Made by a program: the position numbers and the translations under genes | From: a virus | IMG/VR virus record: IMGVR_UViG_3300033141_003493 | Span: 1-58,150 of that record | Reading direction: 5' to 3' (one strand) | Length of the DNA: 58,150 nucleotides | Notes under the pieces: model-generated | Seen by the model: only the letters and a program-made list of their open reading frames with translations | What the model was told of the DNA's origin: nothing | Databases searched by the model: none | Shown: one piece after another, positions 34,967-41,597 of the stretch | Layout of the letters: each line of letters opens with the position of its first letter | How positions within the stretch are numbered: position 1 is the stretch's first letter

Positions 34967-35875
34967 GTGACTAAGTGGTCACCGGCAGAAGATGCCCTCC
35001 TGCGCGTTCTGGTTGAGGAAAAGCACCTGGACTCGGCAGAGATAGCGGAGCACTTTCGCCAAGAGGGAATCCGTCGGACCCAGAAAGCCATTCAGAGATA
35101 CATCGCCAGACACAAGATCCGCGCCAAAGTCCCCCAATCTCCGGTTCCACCGCTACAGCAACTTACCGTTCAGGGCGACTTCCTGCTGCTGTTTGACATT
35201 CACTCACCGCTCCAGGATGCCGACTGGATCAATCGGGTCATGGAGTTGGCTCTGGACATGGGCATTGACTCCGTGGGAATCGGTGGGGACTTGGTAGAGT
35301 TCGACGCCTTTTCGCATTTTCGACGGAGCGAAGATTATGATATCAGAGATGAACTGAAGACCACTCGCAAGCTCCTCTCCGCGCTGGCTAACTTCGACCG
35401 GGTGATATTCAGCCCCGGCAACCACGAGGTACGGTTGTCTCGAAAGCTGAACTGGCTTCTGCCCGTGGACGAGTCGATGAAGCTATTCCTCGAATCACCC
35501 AAGGTGCAGATGACCAGTTTACACTGGTTCGAGGTAATCAGCGGCGGGGAAAAGTTCCGCGTCGAGCACCCCAAGAATACCAGCGTCCACGCCGCGCTGA
35601 TACCACAGAAGCTGTGTTCCAAGTTCCTGTGTCACATCATCGCTGGGCATGGCCATGACTGGGGCTTGGCCAGGGATGTATCGGACCACTTCTGGGCTAT
35701 TGACGCGGGGTGTTGTCTCGACCCTAAGCGAGTAGACTACTGCAACCGTGAGCACAGCACCAGACCCGTCATGAAGCGAGGGGCAGTCATTGTCAAAGAC
35801 GGTATACCGTTGCTGCTGTCACCGCACAACATTCAGTACTACGAGAAGACCCTTGATCCTAAAAACCCAATCTAG
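34967..35875 (+). CDS. Calcineurin-like metallophosphoesterase with N-terminal HTH
   Basis: A 302-residue protein from GTG 34967 (AGGGAGGGG upstream). Residues 1-50 are a SANT/Myb-like helix-turn-helix (WSPAEDALLRVLVEEKHLDSAEIAEHF). The rest has the metallophosphoesterase signature: FDIHSP, GGDLVEFD, GNHEVR and GHGHDWG. Related phage proteins are annotated as DNA repair exonucleases or phosphatases of unknown substrate. It is the last gene before a strong bidirectional hairpin. A role in DNA processing is plausible given the DNA-binding-like N-terminus. Confidence 0.8.
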   Translation: MTKWSPAEDALLRVLVEEKHLDSAEIAEHFRQEGIRRTQKAIQRYIARHKIRAKVPQSPVPPLQQLTVQGDFLLLFDIHSPLQDADWINRVMELALDMGIDSVGIGGDLVEFDAFSHFRRSEDYDIRDELKTTRKLLSALANFDRVIFSPGNHEVRLSRKLNWLLPVDESMKLFLESPKVQMTSLHWFEVISGGEKFRVEHPKNTSVHAALIPQKLCSKFLCHIIAGHGHDWGLARDVSDHFWAIDAGCCLDPKRVDYCNREHSTRPVMKRGAVIVKDGIPLLLSPHNIQYYEKTLDPKNPI

Positions 35876-35914
35876 CTGATAGCGGGCCGATGCCCCTCCC
35901 GTCGGCTCGTTATC

Positions 35915-35943
35915 CCCGCCCCCGGTTGCCCGCCGGGGGCGGG
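35915..35943. terminator. Bidirectional hairpin between late operon and integrase
   Basis: CCCGCCCCCGG pairs with CCGGGGGCGGG (11 bp, 7-nt loop), followed on the plus strand by TTATTTC. It separates the rightward late operon from the convergent integrase gene, whose stop codon begins at the next base. Confidence 0.75.
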
Positions 35944-36819
35944 TTATTTCAGGGCGCTGTCCACTGGTCTAGCGCGTTGGTGAATCGTCCGTAGGTCGTC
36001 ATCTACTTGCTTGAGATATCGCTCCAAGACAGCCAGTGAGGAGTGGCCCAAAAGGCGTTGTAGGGATATGAGATCGCCGCCGTTCCTGAGTACGGCCAGA
36101 GCAAAAGCTCGACGGAACATATGGGGAGTTGGCGGTTGCACACCGGCTCTCTTGGCCCGCCGTCTGAGCATCCCCCGTAGAGCGTCATAAGAGAGGCGTT
36201 TCCCCCGGTTGTCTAACCACAGGGGGCCTTCGAGCTCTCGGTGTCCAAGCCAGCGCAGGATGGCCGCCGTGGTGATATTGCCAACGAAGACCGACCGCCA
36301 CTTGCCGCCCTTGCCCCGGACGCGAATGACGCCACCCTCCAAGTCTACGTCATCCACGTCAAGGTCCAGAAGCTCACCACGCCGCAAGCCAGTATCCAAC
36401 AGAGTCAAGAGGATGGCTCGGTCTCGATCTCCCACAAAGTCCACATCACAGGTTTTCAGCAGGGCCTTCACCGTTTCCAGAGGAACGGGCTCCAGCGGTT
36501 CATCAGGAACCCTGGGCGCTGATACCTTTCGAGTGGGGTCCTCGATGCCATACTCCTCGGCACACCAGCGAAAGAGCGCTCTGGTCGCCCGATACGCCCC
36601 GTGGACTCCCCCGGGGTTGTGAGATTGGGCAAAGTCCACTAAGAATCTCCGCAGATGCTCGGGGCTGACGCGATTCATAGGTGTCTCGCCGACGAACCGG
36701 GCGAGATGAGCCAGTTGCTGCTTGTACCAGCGTATGGTGTAGGGAGACAGTCCCCGGGCCTGCCGATCCAGCAGAAAAAGTCGTACTATCGTGTGGACTG
36801 TTGGCGAGTTTGAAGACAT
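35944..36819 (-). CDS. int: Tyrosine recombinase integrase
   Basis: A 291-residue site-specific recombinase. Residues about 5-90 form the SAM-like core-binding domain (IVRLFLLDRQARGLSPYTIRWY). The catalytic domain has Arg in TGLRRGELL (about 146), Lys in GKGGKWRSV, the HxxR box in HMFRRAFA, LGHSSL and the nucleophile Tyr in ERYLKQ. Size suggests a XerC/D-like enzyme without an arm-binding domain. The tRNA-derived attP lies 66 bp upstream of its start. It should insert the phage into the host tRNA-Ser gene. Confidence 0.9.
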   Translation of the reverse strand: MSSNSPTVHTIVRLFLLDRQARGLSPYTIRWYKQQLAHLARFVGETPMNRVSPEHLRRFLVDFAQSHNPGGVHGAYRATRALFRWCAEEYGIEDPTRKVSAPRVPDEPLEPVPLETVKALLKTCDVDFVGDRDRAILLTLLDTGLRRGELLDLDVDDVDLEGGVIRVRGKGGKWRSVFVGNITTAAILRWLGHRELEGPLWLDNRGKRLSYDALRGMLRRRAKRAGVQPPTPHMFRRAFALAVLRNGGDLISLQRLLGHSSLAVLERYLKQVDDDLRTIHQRARPVDSALK

Positions 36820-36885
36820 AGAGAAGGGCGCCTCCTCTCCACTGATCGGGGTGTACTACGCCCTTTTCTACTGTTCTATCGCTAG

Positions 36886-36963
36886 CGGAGAGGGCGGGAT
36901 TTGAACCCGCGAGGCTTTTCGCCTACACGATTTCCAATCGTGTGGACCCTCGGTCGCCTCTAG
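36886..36963 (-). tRNA. attP: 3' part of tRNA-Ser(GGA), incomplete tRNA-like sequence
   Basis: On the minus strand the anticodon arm CACGA-TTGGAAA-TCGTG (anticodon GGA), the long variable arm GGCGAAAAGCC, the T arm CGGGTTCAAATCCCG and the acceptor strand CCTCTCCG are intact. The 5' half is degenerate: the D arm is reduced to GACC-GAG-GGTC, and only five of seven acceptor pairs form. This is what a phage attachment site carrying a tRNA 3' half looks like, not a working tRNA. A 12-bp direct repeat, AATCGTGTGGAC, occurs at 36936-36947 and 37027-37038. Confidence 0.75.
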
Positions 36964-37037
36964 ACAGCAGCGGAAGGGCATTACACAGGACTTCGAGGCA
37001 AAAGAGTAGAAATCTTTTGCGGCCCGAATCGTGTGGA

Positions 37038-37235
37038 CTATCGCGGCCCTATAAGCCCCGTGTCGCGCAGGAAGTAGCCAAAGGACGTCAGCACGGCGAC
37101 CCCCAGGGCGTCTACCCAACTCAGAGACCCCTGCGCAATCCATATGATGCCCAGGATGAGTAGGGCCACCGCCACGTAAACCAGTATCTTCTGTTTGGTG
37201 CCCCCGTAAGATTCGGGGCTGTTATGATCGACCAT
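37038..37235 (-). CDS. Small membrane protein near repressor
   Basis: A 65-residue protein with two hydrophobic segments, ILVYVAVALLILGIIWIA and ALGVAVLTSFGYFL, and a short soluble N-terminus (MVDHNSPESYGGTK). It sits between integrase and repressor, where temperate phages often carry lysogenic conversion or superinfection-exclusion genes; that role is only inferred. A hairpin-like AGGTT-ACAG-AACCT lies just upstream. No strong ribosome-binding site is seen. Confidence 0.6.
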   Translation of the reverse strand: MVDHNSPESYGGTKQKILVYVAVALLILGIIWIAQGSLSWVDALGVAVLTSFGYFLRDTGLIGPR

Positions 37236-37284
37236 TCCAGGTTACAGAACCTTTACAAACTCGAGCGACTCTGATAGAATGGCC

Positions 37285-37312
37285 TTGACTTATCAGCGTG
37301 TCGTGATATACT
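37285..37312 (+). promoter_or_regulatory. Rightward promoter facing the repressor gene, with palindrome
   Basis: TTGACT (37285-37290), 16-bp spacer, TATACT (37307-37312) with an extended -10 TGA directly before it. The expected start is followed by the near-palindrome ATGTTCTAAACAT at about 37327-37339. Transcripts would run antisense through the repressor gene, or express the possible 74-codon frame at 37354-37578. Confidence 0.6.
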
Positions 37313-37353
37313 GGGAGTAGAACGGATGTTCTAAACATTCCAGGGGGCAGCTC

Positions 37354-37578
37354 ATGTCACTCACCGATCTCATTCATCAGTTACATCCTCTGTGTCGGAC
37401 GTGTCCTCACTTTCTAGCTGCGTTAGAAGCCCTTGCAGACTGCGAAGATATTCCTCAGCAGCCTCCTGAACCTCTGGTTTCATGCCCCGGATTAGATTCA
37501 AAAGGCGAATCTCGTTCTCGCTGTATTCTGATTCGTGCTTTAGCCACCCAAGAGCGTGAAACACGTCTTCACGCCTGA
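37354..37578 (+). CDS. Possible small ORF antisense to repressor
   Basis: A 74-codon frame with AGGGGGC six bases before its ATG and a good promoter 42 bp upstream. It lies almost entirely opposite the repressor coding sequence, and its sequence (Cys/Pro/Leu/Arg mixed) shows no recognisable domain. It may be a real counter-regulator, or the promoter may simply make an antisense RNA. I consider it uncertain. Confidence 0.25.
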   Translation: MSLTDLIHQLHPLCRTCPHFLAALEALADCEDIPQQPPEPLVSCPGLDSKGESRSRCILIRALATQERETRLHA

Positions 37579-37771
37579 TCCCGAACAGCTTGGCTAACCG
37601 ATCTATGTTCTTCAGACTAGGCGCTCCGCCGTCGTATATCCAGCGACGCACAGCCGTATGAGCGATCCCCAGTTGCTCGCCGAGTTCGCTCATATTCAGG
37701 TCCAGCCTGTCCATGTGGCCAAGCAGCCAGTTGCCGAATGCCGTGGGACGATCTCTCTTTCTGTATCTCAC
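37370..37771 (-). CDS. XRE-family lysogeny repressor (cI-like)
   Basis: A 133-residue protein. Residues about 10-70 are a helix-turn-helix of the Cro/CI type (LNMSELGEQLGIAHTAVRRWIYDG, then LKNIDRLAKLFGI). The rest is a helical, acidic dimerisation tail; there is no LexA-like self-cleavage domain, so induction must work differently. The GTG start lies five bases after a perfect TATAAT, so the mRNA would be leaderless, as for lambda cI. Divergent early promoter and integrase nearby support a lysogeny-maintenance role. Confidence 0.8.
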   Translation of the reverse strand: MRYRKRDRPTAFGNWLLGHMDRLDLNMSELGEQLGIAHTAVRRWIYDGGAPSLKNIDRLAKLFGIRREDVFHALGWLKHESEYSENEIRLLNLIRGMKPEVQEAAEEYLRSLQGLLTQLESEDTSDTEDVTDE

Positions 37772-37775
37772 GGAG

Positions 37776-37805
37776 ATTATACCACAAAGTCACACAACTT
37801 GGCAA
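37776..37805 (-). promoter_or_regulatory. Leftward repressor promoter
   Basis: On the minus strand TTGCCA (37805-37800), 18-bp spacer, TATAAT (37781-37776). The predicted start point coincides with the repressor GTG codon. Its -35 lies 20 bp from the -35 of the divergent early promoter, so one operator region could control both. Confidence 0.7.
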
Positions 37806-37824
37806 GGCAGCCGCCGAGAAGCCC

Positions 37825-37853
37825 TTGACTTTTCTGAAAGTGTATGTTACAAT
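37825..37853 (+). promoter_or_regulatory. Rightward early promoter
   Basis: TTGACT (37825-37830), 17-bp spacer, TACAAT (37848-37853). The spacer contains the inverted repeat ACTTT-TCTG-AAAGT, a candidate repressor operator. It leads into the recombination/replication genes starting at 37948. The -10 region (GTTACAATGT) resembles that of the two leftward accessory promoters. Confidence 0.75.
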
Positions 37854-37947
37854 GTCCGCAAGCGAGCGACACAGGCGAGAGTTTTTTTGGCTGCCGTTGT
37901 CAGTCGGTGTTACAAAGTGCGTAAGGCGAAGGTTGGGAGGGGACGCT

Positions 37948-38136
37948 ATGCAGGTTTCCGAGAGGGCGGTCAAAAGCAAGGCGCAAACGTTTCGGTTGTC
38001 GGAAGCTGACCACAAGGCTCTGGGGGTTCTAGCTGCCCGAGAGCATCGCAACTTCTCTCAGATGATTCGAGAGTGTATCCGCAGAGAAGCAAGCCGACAG
38101 GGGCTGTGGAGAGAGTCAGATGAGCCAGCCACATGA
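37948..38136 (+). CDS. Ribbon-helix-helix DNA-binding protein
   Basis: A 62-residue protein with a basic N-terminal strand (KSKAQTFRLSEADHKAL) and two helices ending NFSQMIRECIRREAS, the pattern of Arc/MetJ/CopG regulators. I chose ATG 37948 because GGGAGGGG precedes it; longer readings enter the promoter. As first gene of the early operon it may act like a Cro or Arc repressor switching off early or repressor transcription. Confidence 0.75.
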   Translation: MQVSERAVKSKAQTFRLSEADHKALGVLAAREHRNFSQMIRECIRREASRQGLWRESDEPAT

Positions 38137-38527
38137 GAATGAGATCGAGGAGTATTTGAAGGCCCTAAGGGCGCAGAACCCCGAAACTGCGGACCTGCTG
38201 GAATATCATCTAAAGGGGGCCAAAGGACATCCGGGGTACTTTGCCCTAGAACTATGTCGGCTGGGGTTCGAATACGAGGAACACCCGGATTTGCCAAAGC
38301 TTACGCCAGAGCAACAAGGAATGCTCTTTATCATGAAGGCGGGCCTTTATGAGGCGCTTGCAATGCTAATACCTAACTTCACAGCTGTCATGACCGCTGA
38401 AGTTAGGTCGTGGGTCGATAGTACGATATGGCTGGCGCTGAACATAGGATTAGTAGAAGGAGGGAACCATGAGCGGAGAGGAGATGGAGTGGCTGGCGAG
38501 CAGGATAAGACAACTAGAGAAGGCTAG
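38120..38527 (+). CDS. Hypothetical early protein
   Basis: A 135-residue, largely helical acidic protein (IEEYLKALRAQNPETADLLEYHL) overlapping the previous stop by 17 bp. No family is recognised. The C-terminal 19 residues overlap the next gene. A palindrome-like CCTAACTTCACAG/CTGAAGTTAGG at about 38381-38407 lies inside the frame. Confidence 0.6.
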   Translation: MSQPHENEIEEYLKALRAQNPETADLLEYHLKGAKGHPGYFALELCRLGFEYEEHPDLPKLTPEQQGMLFIMKAGLYEALAMLIPNFTAVMTAEVRSWVDSTIWLALNIGLVEGGNHERRGDGVAGEQDKTTREG

Positions 38528-38669
38528 TAAGAGACAAGGCCGGATCATCGTCGGGCTGATTCGCCGGGTCACCGAGCTGGAGGGAGCAAACAATGAAGGA
38601 TGTCTTGAGGCGGCTGGCCGAGCCGTTTCCCGAGAAGACCATCCAGTGGCTACCACAAAGTGTCACTAA
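38469..38669 (+). CDS. Small coiled-coil protein overlapping rad52-like gene
   Basis: A 66-residue protein with a strong AAGGAGGGAACC ribosome-binding site. Residues 5-40 form a basic coiled coil (EWLASRIRQLEKASKRQGRIIVGLIRRV). Its last 25 codons overlap the next gene by 77 bp. It may be a partner or regulator of the annealing protein; function unknown. Confidence 0.55.
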   Translation: MSGEEMEWLASRIRQLEKASKRQGRIIVGLIRRVTELEGANNEGCLEAAGRAVSREDHPVATTKCH

Positions 38670-39519
38670 GGATGGGCAACGAGCCTTGGCGGTGGCCTAT
38701 ATCGACCCCCGGGATGTACAGCGCCGCCTGGACGAGGTGGTTGGTATGGACTGGTCTTTCCAGTGGGAACCAATCTCTGAGACAGAGGAGGTAAACAGCG
38801 CGGGGCGGAAGGACGTTCTAATCACGGTTCGGGGGACACTGACCGTGCAGGGTACTACGCGCTCGGACGTGGGAGAGGGACACAAGAGCCGAGCGGGTTA
38901 TAAGGCCGCCGTCTCCGATGCCATCAAACGTTGCGGAGTCCAGTTTGGCATCGGCCGTTATCTCTACTATCTGCCCAAGACCTGGGTCCCGTATGACCAA
39001 AATACCAAACAACTCAAATCCACACCCAAGCTACCGTCTTGGGCTTTACCAGGTGCGTCGTGGAACCAAGCAGATGGTCCAGCCAGAAGTGAAGAGCCCG
39101 AAGTAGAAGAGGAGCAAAGTGAGGAGGAACAAAGGGCCGCCGTCCGACGTGAGAGAGGCGATCCAAACATTCGACCCTGGACGCCCGAGACGCTAAAGAG
39201 AGAAATCGCTATTCAGGCCCTACACGGCTATCAGCGAGAAGCTACCGAGAAACAGAAACAGACGGTACGGATGGTGCTAAAAAACCTCTTCCCAGACGAT
39301 CCCGAGGCTGAGGCTAAACGACATATGTTGCTGGGCTACCTCACCGGCAACGAGAGCAGCAAGGAAATGACTGGCCCCATGGCCTCGGCCTTGATTGCGT
39401 GGGCGTCAGAACCGGCCTGGGAGGAGAGCAAAAAGGTTCTTGTACCCAGTAAGTTAGCCATCCAGGAGGCTGCCAACGTTATGCGGGTCTTGGCAATGAC
39501 TGCACAGGAGGGACTGTGA
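38593..39519 (+). CDS. Rad52-family single-strand annealing protein
   Basis: A 308-residue recombinase. Residues 15-150 match the Rad52/22 fold used by phages: YIDPRDVQRRLDEVVG, WEPISET, DVGEGHKSRAGYKAAVSDAIKRCGVQFGIGRYLYYL. The C-terminus is an acidic linker followed by a helical region. It would promote annealing and recombination of replicating phage DNA together with the PD-(D/E)XK exonuclease at 43439. GAGGGAGCAAACA precedes the ATG. Confidence 0.85.
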   Translation: MKDVLRRLAEPFPEKTIQWLPQSVTKDGQRALAVAYIDPRDVQRRLDEVVGMDWSFQWEPISETEEVNSAGRKDVLITVRGTLTVQGTTRSDVGEGHKSRAGYKAAVSDAIKRCGVQFGIGRYLYYLPKTWVPYDQNTKQLKSTPKLPSWALPGASWNQADGPARSEEPEVEEEQSEEEQRAAVRRERGDPNIRPWTPETLKREIAIQALHGYQREATEKQKQTVRMVLKNLFPDDPEAEAKRHMLLGYLTGNESSKEMTGPMASALIAWASEPAWEESKKVLVPSKLAIQEAANVMRVLAMTAQEGL

Positions 39520-39779
39520 GCGGTGGTCTCGGACAGCGCATTCGCATGGCACGCAACCTGGCCGGGTTGTCGCAGCGCCTGCTGGCCGAGCGCGTGGGTG
39601 TTGCGCCGGGGACGGTGAGCAACTGGGAGCACGGCCGCGACGCGCCCAACAGCCGCTACATCATCGTGCTGGCCGATGCGTGTGGAGTCCAACCGGAGTT
39701 CTTTTTCAGAACAGGAGAGGTGGAGCTCTCGCAGGGGCACGAGTCAGACATGTTAGGCGGGCAGCCGATCGAGAGGTAG
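39516..39779 (+). CDS. XRE-family helix-turn-helix regulator (Cro-like)
   Basis: An 87-residue protein from GTG 39516 overlapping the previous stop, with AGGAGGGACT upstream. The domain LGQRIRMARNLAGLSQRLLAERVGVAPGTVSNWEHG then PNSRYIIVLADACGV is a textbook Cro/CI helix-turn-helix. It is expressed with the recombination genes and may down-regulate early transcription or antagonise the repressor. Confidence 0.8.
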   Translation: MSGGLGQRIRMARNLAGLSQRLLAERVGVAPGTVSNWEHGRDAPNSRYIIVLADACGVQPEFFFRTGEVELSQGHESDMLGGQPIER

Positions 39780-39828
39780 GCGATGCACGACTAGAGCGTG
39801 GTTGTCGCAAACAGCCTGGGAGGGGCGT

Positions 39829-40059
39829 ATGGACGCTTGGAAGGAGATAAAGAAAAAGATTAGGAGAGACGCCAAGGTGGTCACGTGGAAGCAGAGGGGC
39901 AACTTCGCTTTCTGCGAGATAGAGTACGACGGTAAGAAGGGGTTGGGCTTTGCCAAGCGCAATCCAAATAAGGACGAGGACAACCCTGCCATCCGTGGCG
40001 AGGTAGCTTTCGGACGGGCTTGTGCGGATGTGGCCCGACAAATCACTGGACACCCGTAA
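39829..40059 (+). CDS. Small basic protein, early region
   Basis: A 76-residue protein starting MDAWKEIKKKIRRDAK, with GGGAGGGG upstream; the longer frame to 39802 has no site. Lys/Arg-rich N-terminal helix then beta segment (GNFAFCEIEYDGKKGLGFAKRN). Possibly nucleic-acid binding. No family recognised. Confidence 0.65.
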   Translation: MDAWKEIKKKIRRDAKVVTWKQRGNFAFCEIEYDGKKGLGFAKRNPNKDEDNPAIRGEVAFGRACADVARQITGHP

Positions 40060-40068
40060 GGAGGGGAA

Positions 40069-40503
40069 ATGTACAAAAGTATTCAGGCAGAAGCGTCGGA
40101 GCAGTTCAACAAGAAGCGATTGGAACGGAAAGACAAAGGAGAATATTGGCGCGACCGGCTTACCATCGAGGCTAAGTATGCTTTTGACAGGGAGCCCGAC
40201 AGCATCGACGTAAACGAGGGGTCCATAACCATCGACGGCCTGACCATTTATTGGCAGGGAGGGGACATTATAGAACCAGAGGGCTGGGTACTGAAGAAAG
40301 TCTGCCCGGACTGCGGAAAGACGCTGGTGACGCCGGTCATCCGCAACCTAGCCGAGTTGGGGGCAGCGCTGGAGGACTATGACAAGTTTGAGGGACACAC
40401 CTGCCCAAGCAAGAACTGGGGCCTGTCAGACGACGATATCTTTGAGATCGCAGACAGTATTGTAGATCAGGTGTGCAAAGTGCTCCGCGGAGAAATGGTA
40501 TGA
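40069..40503 (+). CDS. Hypothetical protein with zinc-binding cysteines
   Basis: A 144-residue protein. The N-terminal half is charged and helical; KVCPDCGKTLV near residue 78 and HTCPSKNW near residue 112 could bind zinc with only three cysteines plus histidine. GGAGGGGAA precedes the ATG. No recognised family; early-operon member. Confidence 0.65.
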   Translation: MYKSIQAEASEQFNKKRLERKDKGEYWRDRLTIEAKYAFDREPDSIDVNEGSITIDGLTIYWQGGDIIEPEGWVLKKVCPDCGKTLVTPVIRNLAELGAALEDYDKFEGHTCPSKNWGLSDDDIFEIADSIVDQVCKVLRGEMV

Positions 40504-40651
40504 GACAATAGGACCATATGACCGCCGAGGCTTGGCTCGACCGAGGCGGTATTACAAACCGCTGGGCTAATGGTCGGGGAGCGCCATTAGCCCAGCGGGG
40601 GTCAGCGCAGTATAGGAGACTGACATGCAGATATACGATAAGGAGTAGGAA
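40504..40651 (+). ncRNA. Structured intergenic region with two strong hairpins
   Basis: Hairpin 1 at 40521-40550: ACCGCC/GGCGGT closing an inner CTTGG-CTCGA-CCGAG stem. Hairpin 2 at 40560-40597: a perfect 14-bp stem CGCTGGGCTAATGG with CCATTAGCCCAGCG around a 10-nt loop. There is no U-run and no credible gene. Candidate attenuator or structured RNA; the call as RNA is tentative. Confidence 0.45.
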
Positions 40652-41056
40652 ATGAGAGACGAAGTATTAGCGCAGGCGACACGCGCTGACTTGGCCGACC
40701 ACCTCCGAGACCACTATGAACGGCTGTCGCGTGATTGTTGCGATTGGTCTAGCGCCATGCCGGAGGCTATCGACGCATGGGAGCGCGAGCCGAAGTTGCG
40801 TACCGAATGTGAGGCGTTGCAGACGCGGCTGTTAGACGCCGAGGCCGCGATTGGTTGCGCGTACAAGTTCCCGAGGCGGTATGGTGTCCACCTGCGGCGC
40901 TATATGGAGCGCTACGGTTTTGCAAACGCGGATGCGCTGCTGGACCACGTAGATGTACAGCGCTTCCGCAGGCACGTGGGAGCAGTTGACCGGTTCTTTG
41001 GTATAGGAACACGCGGTCAGAAGACGAAGGGGGAGCAGAATGTCACAGGAAGTTGA
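40652..41056 (+). CDS. Hypothetical early protein
   Basis: A 134-residue, charged helical protein (ADLADHLRDHYERLSRDCCDW; RYGVHLRRYMERYGF) with GGAGTAGGA before the ATG. Arg-rich C-terminal half might bind nucleic acid. Overlaps the next gene by 17 bp. No family recognised. Confidence 0.6.
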   Translation: MRDEVLAQATRADLADHLRDHYERLSRDCCDWSSAMPEAIDAWEREPKLRTECEALQTRLLDAEAAIGCAYKFPRRYGVHLRRYMERYGFANADALLDHVDVQRFRRHVGAVDRFFGIGTRGQKTKGEQNVTGS

Positions 41057-41300
41057 AGTGCCCACATTGCTGGGAAGCGCCCAGAGGCTTGAGAAGCAAC
41101 TCGAAGAGTTGCAGCGCCGTATTGGCATCTCTAGCCCCGATCCAGCGCCAGCGGAACCGGACTGGGGTGACCCATCGCGGATGCTGCACGACGTGTACGA
41201 GATCGATGCAATCCTGGGCCGATGTTCGTCCAGAGTCGACCTGATCCATGCTGCTGTGTACGAGATCTCTGTGGCACTGAGCGGGCCACAAAGTGCGTAA
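41040..41300 (+). CDS. Hypothetical small helical protein
   Basis: An 86-residue protein (SAQRLEKQLEELQRRIG; RMLHDVYEIDAILGRCSSRVDLI), two coiled-coil helices joined by a Pro-rich turn. AAGGGGGAGCAGA ribosome-binding site inside the preceding gene. Function unknown. Confidence 0.6.
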   Translation: MSQEVEVPTLLGSAQRLEKQLEELQRRIGISSPDPAPAEPDWGDPSRMLHDVYEIDAILGRCSSRVDLIHAAVYEISVALSGPQSA

Positions 41301-41597
41301 CTAGCTTTCACCACTGCGCCGCCCGCGACGGGCAGCGCGCAGACCCGGACGATCAGTCTAGGCGGCGGCGCGGTGGGAAGGGAGAACCGTTGGTAGGGCG
41401 CAACCCACGCAGAGGGGGTGATACACATACCGGACATCCAGTGGATAGTCCCGCAGCAAACAGTGAGTTGGCCACTCTACCGCCCGCGACGGGGACAGCC
41501 GACGGCAACGCCGTCAGGCGGGTTAGGCGCAATGCGCCGAGGGCCAGACTAGAGGGCGTATGGCTTGGCGGCGGTGGGGTGGTATGGAGGGGGTAGC
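41301..41597. other. 297-bp gap with short inverted repeats, no credible gene
   Basis: Contains the block CCGCCCGCGACGGG twice (about 41321 and 41481), the hairpin GACGGC-AAC-GCCGTC (about 41500-41514) and GGCGC-AAT-GCGCC (about 41526-41538). One long frame crosses it but has no start signal and an Arg/Pro-rich composition typical of chance frames. Confidence 0.5.

Noticed and set aside
36886-36963. A functional phage-encoded tRNA-Ser
   Set aside because: The D arm is truncated and the acceptor stem lacks two pairs; location beside the integrase fits an attachment site better.
37784-41300. ACAAAGT as a shared operator (37784, 37909, 38655, 41288 and in the 87-bp repeats)
   Set aside because: A 7-base match is expected several times by chance in 58 kb; only the ACTTT/AAAGT inverted repeat in the early promoter is kept.
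41222-41596. A 124-codon frame across the 41.3-41.6 kb gap
   Set aside because: No start signal, overlaps a better gene, Arg/Gly-rich composition of a chance frame in GC-rich repeats.
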